Shown one piece after another: positions 25,891 to 33,632 of a DNA stretch of 64,000 bases. Origin of the DNA: an uncultured Microbacterium sp. (GTDB taxonomy: Bacteria > Actinomycetota > Actinomycetes > Actinomycetales > Microbacteriaceae); assembly GCF_945952435.1 (NCBI RefSeq), contig NZ_CAMFHZ010000004.1, positions 101,377 through 165,376 of the forward strand, written 5' to 3'. Both the position numbers and the translations under genes were made by a program. The notes below the pieces were generated by a model. It ran no database searches, was not told the DNA's origin, and saw only the letters and a program-made list of their open reading frames with translations. Within the stretch, counting starts at the first letter, position 1. Every line of letters begins with the position of its first letter.

Positions 25891-27890
25891 CACATCACAT
25901 TCCCGATGTAGGAGTACTTCACGAACACTTCTGCGGCGAGTCCGGACCGTTCCAGCAGTCCCTGGATCGCGCCCATCATGTACTTCGAGTCCCAGCCCAT
26001 GTAGAGGAAGTGGTCCTCGTCGAGATCGTCCCACTGGCCCTTCCACGCCTTCGCCTCATAGATCGGGCCGCCGTGCTCGGCGCTGTACGCGAGGAGTGCC
26101 TCGCGCGTGTCGGTCCAGCCGCGCCGGAACACCCGGTTGAAGAGGTACTTGACGTCGTAGACCTCCCAGTGCTCTCCGCGGTACTCGACGTAGTCGAACT
26201 CGCGCTCCCAGCCGGTCGGGAAGCCGCGGCGCCGGACCGCGTCGAGGATCGGCGTCAGCCCGTCGTCGTCGATCTCCCCCAGGTCGGGGCGTCGCCAGAT
26301 CTGCACGAACGCGTCGGTGAGCGCGGCGGTGCGCTCGGCGATCGCGGCGGTGCCCCACGCGTCGAGGCCGGCGAGCGTCGCGTTCTCGGCGACGGCGCTG
26401 CGGCGATAGACCTCGCGCTTGTCGGGGAACGACGCCCCGTACACCCGCTCGGCGAGCGGTTGTTCGAGCAGGGTCAGATTCCCGAGCGTGCCGGCGAGAG
26501 CGCGGTGGCTGTTCTGCTCGTCCTCGGTGTAGTCGTTCCAGGCGCGCACGCCATCGCCGGTCCAGCCGTCGTGGGGCATCGGCGGTACGAGGTGCTCCAC
26601 GTCGAAGCCGGACGGATCCGCGACCTGCTGGATCCGGCCGAGCACGTACGCCGCGTGCGGGAGATCGGTGAACTTGAGCGCGACGCGCACCCGCTCGTCC
26701 GACGGGGTGATCCGGGTGAAGGCCCGGCGCAGCGCGTCCGAGCCCTCCACGCGCGCGCGGCACAGCCGGGCGATCAGACGCTCGTTCGGCACGCCCACGA
26801 TCGCGCGGCGCAGGAGCAGCGACTGGATGCGTTCGAGCGTCAGGATCAGCTCGTCCTTGTCGATCGCCCCTTGCTGATAGTCGCGGTACGCGCGGAGCAC
26901 GAGCGGATAGGTCGAGCGTCCGAACGTGTTGACGTATGCGAGCTGGCGCCGGATCTCGGGGTCCTCTTCGCGGGACGGATCCAGCAGCACGCGATAGAGC
27001 TCCGAGAACTCGCGCCACCCGCGCGCGTGACGGTGCAGATCGTCGAGGCCGGTGAAGGGGAACTCCCGCCGGAACGCGCCATAGACGCCGTGCTCGCCGT
27101 CGACCGTGACCTCCCGCCCCGTGGCCATGATGAGCAGATGCCGCCAGAAGGCTCCGATCGCCTCGCCGGTGTTGCGTTCGATGGGCAGCCAGTAGTCGTT
27201 CTCCACCCGCTCCTGCTCGGCATGGGAGAGGCCCATGAGCACGTAGTTGTGGATCAGCTCGTGATCGCGCAGCGGTTCGCCCGTGGAGTTCAGGCTCTCG
27301 AAGATCTGCTGGGCGCTGGCCGCGGCCCCGAGCGTGATCGAGACGTGTTCGAGGCGCTTCAGCCCGCGCCAGATGTCCGCCGCCTCCTCCGGGTGCACCT
27401 GCGAGCGGAAGAAGGCGTAGTTGTCGTCGAAGCGCGATTCCCGGTCGAGGTCCTCACGCCGGTCCAGCACGACGGACTCGAACAGGTGCGCCCACGCCTC
27501 GTGCGGACGCAGGCGCGTGCGCCCGGGATCGTCGGCGCGGACGAGGACTCGACCGAGCTCTTCGGCGAGATCCGGATCCGCGTCGCGCACCGAGTGGTGC
27601 AGCGCCGCGATCAGCAGCATGAGGGTCGTGATCCGCTGCTGGCCGTCGATGAGGATGAGGTCGGCGTCGGGGTGCGCGTGGTCCTCCGCGGAGAGGATCG
27701 AACCGATGAAGTGCCGGTGCGTGTCGTCCTCGGCGGCGACGGCGCGGATGTCCGAGAGCAGCTTCTCGCATCCGCCGATGTCCCAGCGGTACTGCCGCTG
27801 ATAGACCGGGACCACGATCGTGGTGGAGTCCTCGGAGAGCCACTCGATCGTGCTGACCGCGGTTGCCTCGACGTTCGTGGCCGTGCTCAT
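25890..27890 (-). CDS. DUF262/DUF1524 protein (GmrSD-like, type IV restriction-like)
   Basis: 666 residues. The N-terminal DUF262 (GmrS-like) domain shows VPVYQRQYRW (27-36), HFIGSIL (60-66) and IDGQQRITTL (81-90), then FESLNSTGEPL. The DUF1524 (GmrD-like) His-Me/HNH nuclease domain has DVEHLVPP (430-437) and GTLGNLTLLEQP (about 469-480). A C-terminal region of about 110 residues (555-666) with many Trp, Tyr and Asp is not part of the standard GmrSD pair and I do not recognise it. GmrSD enzymes use nucleotide hydrolysis to cut modified phage DNA. AGGAG precedes the ATG. It forms an operon with the S33 hydrolase. Confidence 0.9.
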   Translation of the reverse strand: MSTATNVEATAVSTIEWLSEDSTTIVVPVYQRQYRWDIGGCEKLLSDIRAVAAEDDTHRHFIGSILSAEDHAHPDADLILIDGQQRITTLMLLIAALHHSVRDADPDLAEELGRVLVRADDPGRTRLRPHEAWAHLFESVVLDRREDLDRESRFDDNYAFFRSQVHPEEAADIWRGLKRLEHVSITLGAAASAQQIFESLNSTGEPLRDHELIHNYVLMGLSHAEQERVENDYWLPIERNTGEAIGAFWRHLLIMATGREVTVDGEHGVYGAFRREFPFTGLDDLHRHARGWREFSELYRVLLDPSREEDPEIRRQLAYVNTFGRSTYPLVLRAYRDYQQGAIDKDELILTLERIQSLLLRRAIVGVPNERLIARLCRARVEGSDALRRAFTRITPSDERVRVALKFTDLPHAAYVLGRIQQVADPSGFDVEHLVPPMPHDGWTGDGVRAWNDYTEDEQNSHRALAGTLGNLTLLEQPLAERVYGASFPDKREVYRRSAVAENATLAGLDAWGTAAIAERTAALTDAFVQIWRRPDLGEIDDDGLTPILDAVRRRGFPTGWEREFDYVEYRGEHWEVYDVKYLFNRVFRRGWTDTREALLAYSAEHGGPIYEAKAWKGQWDDLDEDHFLYMGWDSKYMMGAIQGLLERSGLAAEVFVKYSYIGNVM

Positions 27891-28000
27891 GCTGCTGTGC
27901 TGCTCCTCGGATCGGTGGCGTGCGAGACCAGTCTATTTGCGGGGTCGGAGGCCGCATGGTTATTCACGGCGCCCCTCCGGAGCGCTCCGACCCCTCGATG

Positions 28001-28014
28001 TTAGGCTGTCCTAA
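28001..28014. promoter_or_regulatory. TTAGG-N4-CCTAA palindrome, DtxR/IdeR-like box over a -10
   Basis: TTAGG and CCTAA are perfect 5-bp inverted repeats separated by CTGT, matching the first 14 positions of the 19-bp DtxR/IdeR consensus in spacing. The left arm overlaps TAGGCT, a -10 hexamer for the gene that starts at 28066. Bound repressor would block that promoter. Confidence 0.5.
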
Positions 28015-28065
28015 GAAGGGCCTGTTAAAACGTGCTGGCCCCTTATGAAAGGACATGACTCGCTC

Positions 28066-28839
28066 ATGGCATACATCAAGTCCGCCGCCCTCGAGGACAA
28101 GGGCTTCGTCGTCCTCGACAGCTACAACCAGGAGCTCGACCCCAAGGAGTGGCTCGACATCGAGTACAACGACTGGAAGTCCTCGGGCGACACCCGCTTC
28201 GCGCCGCTCGCCTCGGCCAAGGGCGAGATCGAGTGCAACGGCTTCTGGAACCACGTGCCCCCGCGCACGGACAAGGACGGCGTCTGGATCGAGTCGCAGA
28301 CCGCCAAGGCCCCCAACCTCACGCGCCGCGCGCAGGAGCCGGGCGCGAACGTGGGCCGCTGCCGCGTCATCGAGCTGCAGCCGACGCCCTACGGCGAGTG
28401 CCTCTACAACCTGCACCAGGACGACAACAACCGCCTGAACCCCGACGGCACCGGCTGGGTCGTGCGCGGCTTCTTCAACCTCACCGACGACAAGGACAGC
28501 TACTTCGTCCTGCGCGAGAACCGCACCGACCCGAGCGTCGAGTACCGCATCGCGCTCCCCGCCGGCGCCCAGTTGATCGTCGACACCCAGCGCCTCTGGC
28601 ACGCCGCCACCCACAACGGCACCGAGCCGCGGTACTGCCTCATCACGTCGTGGACGTCCGGCCCGGAGCTGGACGCGTACATCGAGAAGTACCACGGGAC
28701 CCAGGACGTCGAGAACTACGAGGTCGCCCAGGAGATCCTCGACGCCGGCTACGAGGAGCAGGCGCGCCGGGACGCCGCCCGTGCCGCCTACTACGCCGCC
28801 AAGGGTCAGCAGGAGAAGATCGCTATGAGCGAGGCGTAA
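28066..28839 (+). CDS. Uncharacterised protein with 2OG-Fe(II)-oxygenase-like His/Asp motif
   Basis: 257 residues. A central double-stranded beta-helix-like stretch shows H117-x-D119 (NLHQDDNNR), then GWVVRGFFNLTDD, FVLRENR, and H179 with R189 ten residues later (QRLWHAATHNGTEPRY). H-x-D...H...R with this spacing is the iron and 2-oxoglutarate binding pattern of Fe(II) oxygenases; this is inference from motif. The tail (205-257) is a charged helix. ATG 28066 is chosen because GAAAGGA lies 12 nt upstream; an in-frame ATG at 28045 has no SD. Its promoter overlaps the iron-box-like palindrome. Confidence 0.75.
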   Translation: MAYIKSAALEDKGFVVLDSYNQELDPKEWLDIEYNDWKSSGDTRFAPLASAKGEIECNGFWNHVPPRTDKDGVWIESQTAKAPNLTRRAQEPGANVGRCRVIELQPTPYGECLYNLHQDDNNRLNPDGTGWVVRGFFNLTDDKDSYFVLRENRTDPSVEYRIALPAGAQLIVDTQRLWHAATHNGTEPRYCLITSWTSGPELDAYIEKYHGTQDVENYEVAQEILDAGYEEQARRDAARAAYYAAKGQQEKIAMSEA

Positions 28840-28879
28840 GCCTCCCGAGTTCGCTCCGCACGGGGTCCGTCCCCTCCTC

Positions 28880-28960
28880 GATGGGCCCTTCCGTCACGCA
28901 GTCTCGCCGCTCTTCGGGCGGCCCGCCAGGCCCGAACCAGCGTGACGGAGGGGCCCCATC
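28880..28960. repeat. Long inverted repeat between oxygenase-like gene and DUF3145
   Basis: GATGGGCCCTTCCGTCACG (28880-28898) is complementary, with one mismatch/bulge, to CGTGACGGAGGGGCCCCATC (28941-28960). The enclosed 42 nt can form further GC-rich hairpins. It is 41 nt past the upstream stop and may act as a terminator. The rest of this 296-nt gap holds the DUF3145 promoter. Confidence 0.65.
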
Positions 28961-29015
28961 GCTGCGCTGGGCACCATCCCGCGCCTGGGCGTGGAGCAGC
29001 GGGGCGGAGGGGAAT

Positions 29016-29056
29016 CAAGTTACACACTTGTGATTCGGGCGCTCATCGGTGAGAAT
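29016..29056 (+). promoter_or_regulatory. Promoter with overlapping palindrome upstream of DUF3145 gene
   Basis: TTGTGA (29028-29033) and GAGAAT (29051-29056) are separated by 17 nt, a plausible -35/-10 pair. A perfect palindrome CAAGT-TACAC-ACTTG (29016-29030) overlaps the -35, a good position for a repressor site. Transcription would start about 70 nt before the gene. Confidence 0.45.
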
Positions 29057-29135
29057 GGGGCGCATAAACGCATAGACGCCGTGCTTCGCGGATCAGGTCG
29101 TAGGGGAAGACGCACCTGATGAAACGGAGAAGACC

Positions 29136-29639
29136 ATGGCGACAGCACAAGCACGTGGAGTGGTGTACATCCACTCCGCACCGCGCGCGCTCTGCCCGCA
29201 CCTGGAGTGGGCGGTCGGCCGCGCCATCGGGCGCGCCGTCAACTTCGAATGGACGGAGCAGCCCGTGCTCGACGGCGCGCGGCGGGCGGAGTTCTACTGG
29301 GACGGCCCGGTGGGTACCGGTGCCGCGCTCGCGACCGCGATCCGCGGCTGGGAGCACCTGCGTTTCGAGGTCACCGAGGACCCCACACCGCGCAGCGACG
29401 GCGGGCGCTGGTTGCACACGCCCGATCTGGGCGTGCATTACGCGCAGACCGATGCGGCGGGAAACGTCGTCGTCGGTGAGGACCGGATCCGCTACGCGAT
29501 GGAGATCTCGGCCGGGAGCATCGCGGAGCTGCAGCGCGAGCTGGACGTGGCTCTCGGCGCGGCATGGGACGAGGAGCTGGAGCCGTTCCGGCACGCCGGC
29601 GACGACGCGCGCGTCGTCTGGCTGCACAAGGTCGGGTAG
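29136..29639 (+). CDS. DUF3145 family protein
   Basis: 167 residues, matching the actinobacteria-specific DUF3145 family in length and order: GVVYIHSAPRALCPHLEWA at the start, FEWTEQPVLDGARRAEFYW, GWEHLRFEVTEDP, DRIRYAMEIS and a closing ARVVWLHKVG. It has no signal or membrane segment. Function is unknown. CGGAGAAG precedes the ATG. In this window it has its own promoter with a palindrome over the -35. Confidence 0.93.
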   Translation: MATAQARGVVYIHSAPRALCPHLEWAVGRAIGRAVNFEWTEQPVLDGARRAEFYWDGPVGTGAALATAIRGWEHLRFEVTEDPTPRSDGGRWLHTPDLGVHYAQTDAAGNVVVGEDRIRYAMEISAGSIAELQRELDVALGAAWDEELEPFRHAGDDARVVWLHKVG

Positions 29640-29810
29640 GTCGAGGACTCGTGTCGCGTTCCGTCCCTCAGGCGGGGCGCGACACGAAGGGACGAGGATC
29701 GGAGGAGGCGCGACTATCGGGGGTCGGAGGGCAGGGTCCCGGAACCCGAGAAAGCGAATCCCCGGTCCGTCACCGGAGAGAACAACAGAAGATCACAACC
29801 GAAGAGAGGG

Positions 29811-29852
29811 GATCGCCCCGACGGCTCCGAGAACGGAGCCGTCGGGGCGATC
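29811..29852 (-). terminator. Terminator of the fatty-acid synthesis operon
   Basis: The arms GATCGCCCCGACGGCTCCG and CGGAGCCGTCGGGGCGATC give a perfect 19-bp stem with an AGAA loop. It lies 11 nt past the fabF stop on the minus strand; a CT-rich tract follows. Confidence 0.92.
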
Positions 29853-29863
29853 TCGCGCAGGGT

Positions 29864-31105
29864 TCAGTCGTCGTAGGAGCGGAACGCCACGACAGCGTTG
29901 TGACCACCGAAGCCGAACGAGTTGCTGATCGCGATCTGAGGGCCCTCGCCGAGCGGCTGCGGTTCGACGGACAGCTTGAACGGCACCGCCGGATCCGGCT
30001 CGGTCATGTTGATCGTGGGCGGTGCCACACGGTCGCGCAGCGCGAGGATCGTGAAGACCGCCTCGAGCGCGCCGGTTCCGCCGAGCAGGTGCCCGGTCGA
30101 CGCCTTGGTCGCCGAGACCGGGATCTCGTCGATCCGCGGGCCGAAGACGCTTTTGAGCGCCTCGTACTCGTTGGGGTCGCCGACCGGCGTCGAGGTGGCG
30201 TGCGCGTTGATGTGCGTGACCTCGTCGGGCCGGACCCCCGCCTGGGCGAGGGCCTGCTCCACGGCGCGGGTGGCTCCCGCTCCGCTGGGGTCATTGGCCG
30301 TGATGTGGTACGCATCGGCGGAGACGCCGCCGCCCACGATCTCGGCGTAGATCTTCGCCCCGCGGGCCAGGGCGTGCTCCAACGTCTCCAGCACGAGGGC
30401 CGCCCCGCCCTCGCCCATGACGAAGCCGTCACGGTCGATCGCACCGGGGCGGGAGGCGTGCTCCGGATCGTCGTTGCGGCGCGACAACGCCTGCGCGGAG
30501 GCGAACGCGGCCATCGTGATCGGGTGGATCGCGGACTCCGCGCCTCCGGCGATCACCACGTCGGCGAGACCGTCCTGCAGGTGCTCGTAGGCGTTCGCGA
30601 TCGACTCCGTGCTCGAGGCGCAGGCGCTTACGACCGTGCGGGCGTAGGCCTTGGCGCCGAAGTGCAGCGAGAGGTTGCCCGCGCCGGCGTTCGGCATGAG
30701 CATCGGAACCGTCAGCGGCATGACGCGGCGGGGACCCTTCTCCCGCAGCGTGTCCCAGGCGTCGAGCAGGGTCCACAGGCCGCCGATCCCCGTCGCCCAG
30801 TCGATGCCGAGGCGCTCCGGGGCGACCTCGGGGGATCCCGCGTCCTCCCATGCCTCGCGCGCGGCGATGAGGGCGAACTGCACGGACGGGTCGAGGCGCT
30901 TGGCCTCGTGCCGCGGCAGGACCTCTTCCGGGCGCACCGACGCCTCTGCGGCGAAGGTCACGGGGAGCTGGTGCTCGGCGACCCAGTCGTGCGTGAGGGT
31001 GTGCGTGCCGGAGACACCGGCGAGCAGGTTCGCCCAGTTCTCCGGGGCGGTGCCGCCCAGGGCGGACGTGGCGCCGATGCCGGTGACGACGATGCGCTTG
31101 GTCAT
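29864..31105 (-). CDS. fabF: 3-oxoacyl-ACP synthase II
   Basis: 413 residues. The condensing triad is Cys162 in VVSACASSTES, His in NAHATSTPVGD (about 302) and His in KASTGHLLGG (about 338). ISNSFGFGGHNA closes the thiolase fold. It performs chain elongation in type II fatty-acid synthesis. It is the last gene of fabD-fabH-acpP-fabF, 136 nt after acpP, with GAGAAGGA upstream of the ATG. Confidence 0.97.
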   Translation of the reverse strand: MTKRIVVTGIGATSALGGTAPENWANLLAGVSGTHTLTHDWVAEHQLPVTFAAEASVRPEEVLPRHEAKRLDPSVQFALIAAREAWEDAGSPEVAPERLGIDWATGIGGLWTLLDAWDTLREKGPRRVMPLTVPMLMPNAGAGNLSLHFGAKAYARTVVSACASSTESIANAYEHLQDGLADVVIAGGAESAIHPITMAAFASAQALSRRNDDPEHASRPGAIDRDGFVMGEGGAALVLETLEHALARGAKIYAEIVGGGVSADAYHITANDPSGAGATRAVEQALAQAGVRPDEVTHINAHATSTPVGDPNEYEALKSVFGPRIDEIPVSATKASTGHLLGGTGALEAVFTILALRDRVAPPTINMTEPDPAVPFKLSVEPQPLGEGPQIAISNSFGFGGHNAVVAFRSYDD

Positions 31106-31241
31106 GCGTGGTTCCTTCTCAGGGAGGGGGTGTGCGCGGATCCTGCGACGGTGCCGCGGCGGCGTCGGAGATCAGGAGTCCGTGAAAGGGGGAGGCGGAG
31201 GATGCCACGCCCCGCGGGTGCGGGGGTGGCATCCACAGGTG

Positions 31242-31490
31242 TCACTCCTGGCCGGCGACGATGAAGTTCACGGCGTCACCGACGGTCTTGAGGTTCTTGA
31301 CCTCGTCGTCGGGGATGGTCACGCCGAACTTCTCCTCCGCGTTGACGACGATCGTCATCATGGAGATGGAGTCGATGTCCAGGTCGTCGGTGAAAGACTT
31401 CTCCAGAGCGACCTCGGACGCGTCGATGCCGGTCTCGTCGGTGATGAGCTCTGCAAGGCCGGCGAGGACCTCGTCGTTGCTGAAAGCCAT
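31242..31490 (-). CDS. acpP: Acyl carrier protein
   Basis: 82 residues, acidic, with the phosphopantetheine attachment serine Ser41 in DLDIDSISMM. Pattern and size are those of AcpP in type II fatty-acid synthesis. GAGGAAATC precedes the ATG. It lies between fabH and fabF. Confidence 0.97.
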   Translation of the reverse strand: MAFSNDEVLAGLAELITDETGIDASEVALEKSFTDDLDIDSISMMTIVVNAEEKFGVTIPDDEVKNLKTVGDAVNFIVAGQE

Positions 31491-31574
31491 GATTTCCTCT
31501 TTCTATGGGATGGTTTCGGAACCGGAGAACAGTCTAGGAGGCGCCGCCGCCCGAACCAGGCGCGCCCCGCGCGG

Positions 31575-32573
31575 TCACGGCAGGACGACGACCTGCGCGC
31601 CGAACACGAGTCCGGCGCCGAAGCCGATCTGCAGGGCGAGGCCACCGCTCAGCTCCGGGTGCTCCTGGAGCAGGCGGTGGGTGGCCAGCGGGATCGAGGC
31701 GGCCGAGGTGTTCCCCGTCGTGGCGATGTCGCGCGCGATGACGGTCGTCTCGGGCAGCTTCAACTGCTTCGCGAACTCGTCGACGATGCGCATGTTCGCC
31801 TGGTGCGGGATGAACGCGGCGAGGTCCGAGGCCTCGATCCCGGCTTCCTCGAGCACCTTCTTCGCGACCTTCGCCATCTCCCAGACCGCCCAGCGGAAGA
31901 CCGTCGGGCCGTCCTGACGCAGCGTCGGCCAGGGAGCCAGGCCGTCACGGAACTCGGTGAGGGTGTGGTTCATCCCGACGGCGTCGGACTTGGATCCGTC
32001 CGACCCCCACACGGTCGCGGAGATGCCGGGCGTGTCGCTCGGACCGATCACGACCGCCCCCGCGCCATCGCCGAGCAGGAAGGAGATGCTCCGATCGGTC
32101 GGATCGACGACGTCGGAGAGCTTCTCCGCGCCGATCACGAGGGCGTATCGCGCGGCGCCCGCCCGGATGAGCGCGTCCGCCTGGGCGACCGCGTAGGCGT
32201 AGCCCGCGCACGCGGCGTTGAGGTCGTACGCTGCCGCCGGGTTCGCGCCCACGCGGTCGGCGACGATCGCGGAGACCGACGGGGTCTGCTTGGGGTTGCT
32301 GATCGTCGCGACGATGACGAGATCGATGTCGGAGGGGGCGATCCCCGACTTCTCGATGGCCTCCGTCGCCGCGGCGGTGGACAGGTCGATCGCGTCGGTC
32401 TCGGGCACGGCCCTCGTGCGGGTGATGATGCCCGTGCGCTGGCGGATCCATTCGTCGCTCGAGTCGATCGGGCCGATCAGGTCCTCGTTGGGCACGGCGT
32501 TCTCGCCGCGCGCCGCGCCGACGGAGTAGATCCGGGTGTGCGCCGGCCCCGTGGCCTGCTTGAGCGTGGTCAT
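31575..32573 (-). CDS. fabH: 3-oxoacyl-ACP synthase III
   Basis: 332 residues. The triad is Cys122 (NAACAGYAYA), His257 (IPHQANMR) and Asn288 (ATTGNTSAAS). It condenses acetyl- or branched-chain acyl-CoA with malonyl-ACP to start fatty acids; in Microbacteriaceae, which make iso/anteiso chains, branched primers are expected. Its ATG overlaps the fabD stop (ATGA). Confidence 0.97.
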   Translation of the reverse strand: MTTLKQATGPAHTRIYSVGAARGENAVPNEDLIGPIDSSDEWIRQRTGIITRTRAVPETDAIDLSTAAATEAIEKSGIAPSDIDLVIVATISNPKQTPSVSAIVADRVGANPAAAYDLNAACAGYAYAVAQADALIRAGAARYALVIGAEKLSDVVDPTDRSISFLLGDGAGAVVIGPSDTPGISATVWGSDGSKSDAVGMNHTLTEFRDGLAPWPTLRQDGPTVFRWAVWEMAKVAKKVLEEAGIEASDLAAFIPHQANMRIVDEFAKQLKLPETTVIARDIATTGNTSAASIPLATHRLLQEHPELSGGLALQIGFGAGLVFGAQVVVLP

Positions 32574-33493
32574 GCGACTTCTCCGTTCTGCAGCAGCGCG
32601 ACGGCTGCAGCAAGGTCTTCCGGGCCCTTCACCGCGACGGCGGGGACCCCGCGCAGGCCGCGCTTGGCCAGCCCGGTGAGCGCTCCGGCCGGCGTCAGCT
32701 CGACGAGACCGGTGATCCCGTGCTCGGCGAAGGACGCCATGCACAGGTCCCATCGCACGGGGGAGGAGACCTGGCTCACGAGGTTCGCGAGGGCGGTGGC
32801 GCCGTCGGTGAGGACCGAGCCGTCCTTGTTGGTCCAGAGCGGGATCCGCGGATCCGCGGGGGCGACGTCGGCGACCGCGGCGCGAAGCGCTTCGACGGCC
32901 GGGGCCATGTACGCCGTGTGGAACGCGCCCGCGACCTGCAGCGGGATCACCCGGGACCCCCGGACGGGGGCGTCGGCGAGTGCGGCGAGGGCGGGCAGAG
33001 CCCCGGCGGCCACGATCTGACCGCCACCGTTGTAGTTCGCGGGAGTGAGCCCGAGCTCGGCGAGCAGCGCGAGGACGGCCTCCTCGTCGCCGCCCACGAC
33101 GGCACTCATGCCCGTGGGCGTCGCCGCGGCGGCATCGGCCATCGCCCGCCCGCGGATGCCGACCAGGCGCATCGCCTCGACGGCGGACACGACGCCCGCC
33201 CCCACGAGGGCGGCGAGCTCGCCCACCGAATGTCCGGCGATGCCGTCGGGGTCGCGGCCGACCTGGTCCCGCAGCGCCTTGCCGGCGATGAGCGAGGCGG
33301 CGACGATGAGCGGCTGCGCGATGCGGGTGTCGCGGATCGTGTCGGCATCGGAGACGGTGCCGTGCTGGATCAGATCCACCTCGGCGGCGTCGGAGTATGC
33401 GGCGAGATCGTCGGCGACGCCGTCGAGTTCGAGCCAGGGAGTCAGGAAGCCGGGGGTCTGAGAACCCTGTCCGGGGCAGGCGAAGACGATCAC
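32570..33493 (-). CDS. fabD: Malonyl-CoA:ACP transacylase
   Basis: 307 residues. IVFACPGQGSQTPGFL is the family N-terminus, GHSVGELAAL has the nucleophile Ser89, and VAGAFHTAYM the catalytic His region. It loads malonate onto AcpP. I take GTG 33493 as the start because it gives the family N-terminus exactly; the preceding GAGGAG is almost adjacent, an unusually short spacing. No other in-frame start lies nearby. First gene of fabDH-acpP-fabF. Confidence 0.95.
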   Translation of the reverse strand: MIVFACPGQGSQTPGFLTPWLELDGVADDLAAYSDAAEVDLIQHGTVSDADTIRDTRIAQPLIVAASLIAGKALRDQVGRDPDGIAGHSVGELAALVGAGVVSAVEAMRLVGIRGRAMADAAAATPTGMSAVVGGDEEAVLALLAELGLTPANYNGGGQIVAAGALPALAALADAPVRGSRVIPLQVAGAFHTAYMAPAVEALRAAVADVAPADPRIPLWTNKDGSVLTDGATALANLVSQVSSPVRWDLCMASFAEHGITGLVELTPAGALTGLAKRGLRGVPAVAVKGPEDLAAAVALLQNGEVA

Positions 33494-33528
33494 CTCCTCA
33501 GTCTGCCAATGATTCGCGGGAACCGGTG

Positions 33529-33564
33529 GCACAACCCTCACAAGAAACAGAGATTCGGTTGTGC
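33529..33564. promoter_or_regulatory. Inverted repeat upstream of fabD, FasR operator candidate
   Basis: GCACAACC (33529-33536) and GGTTGTGC (33557-33564) are perfect 8-bp arms with 20 nt between them, 36 nt upstream of the fabD start and directly downstream of the regulator gene. The 28-nt centre spacing would put both half-sites on nearly one helix face. In Streptomyces FasR binds upstream of fabD and activates it. Confidence 0.55.
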
Positions 33565-33632
33565 GGGATCCACAGTGCGTCTGTCGACGCGCGGCGAGGA
33601 GGGGTCGAATCGCCGCGCGGCCGGGGGCCGGG

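Noticed and set aside
29640..29810. A coding region between DUF3145 and the fab terminator
   Set aside because: Open frames there are low-complexity with no RBS. The stretch appears to be spacer DNA between convergent genes.
31500..31575. Extra small gene between acpP and fabH
   Set aside because: No start codon with RBS in frame; the gap is only a short spacer.
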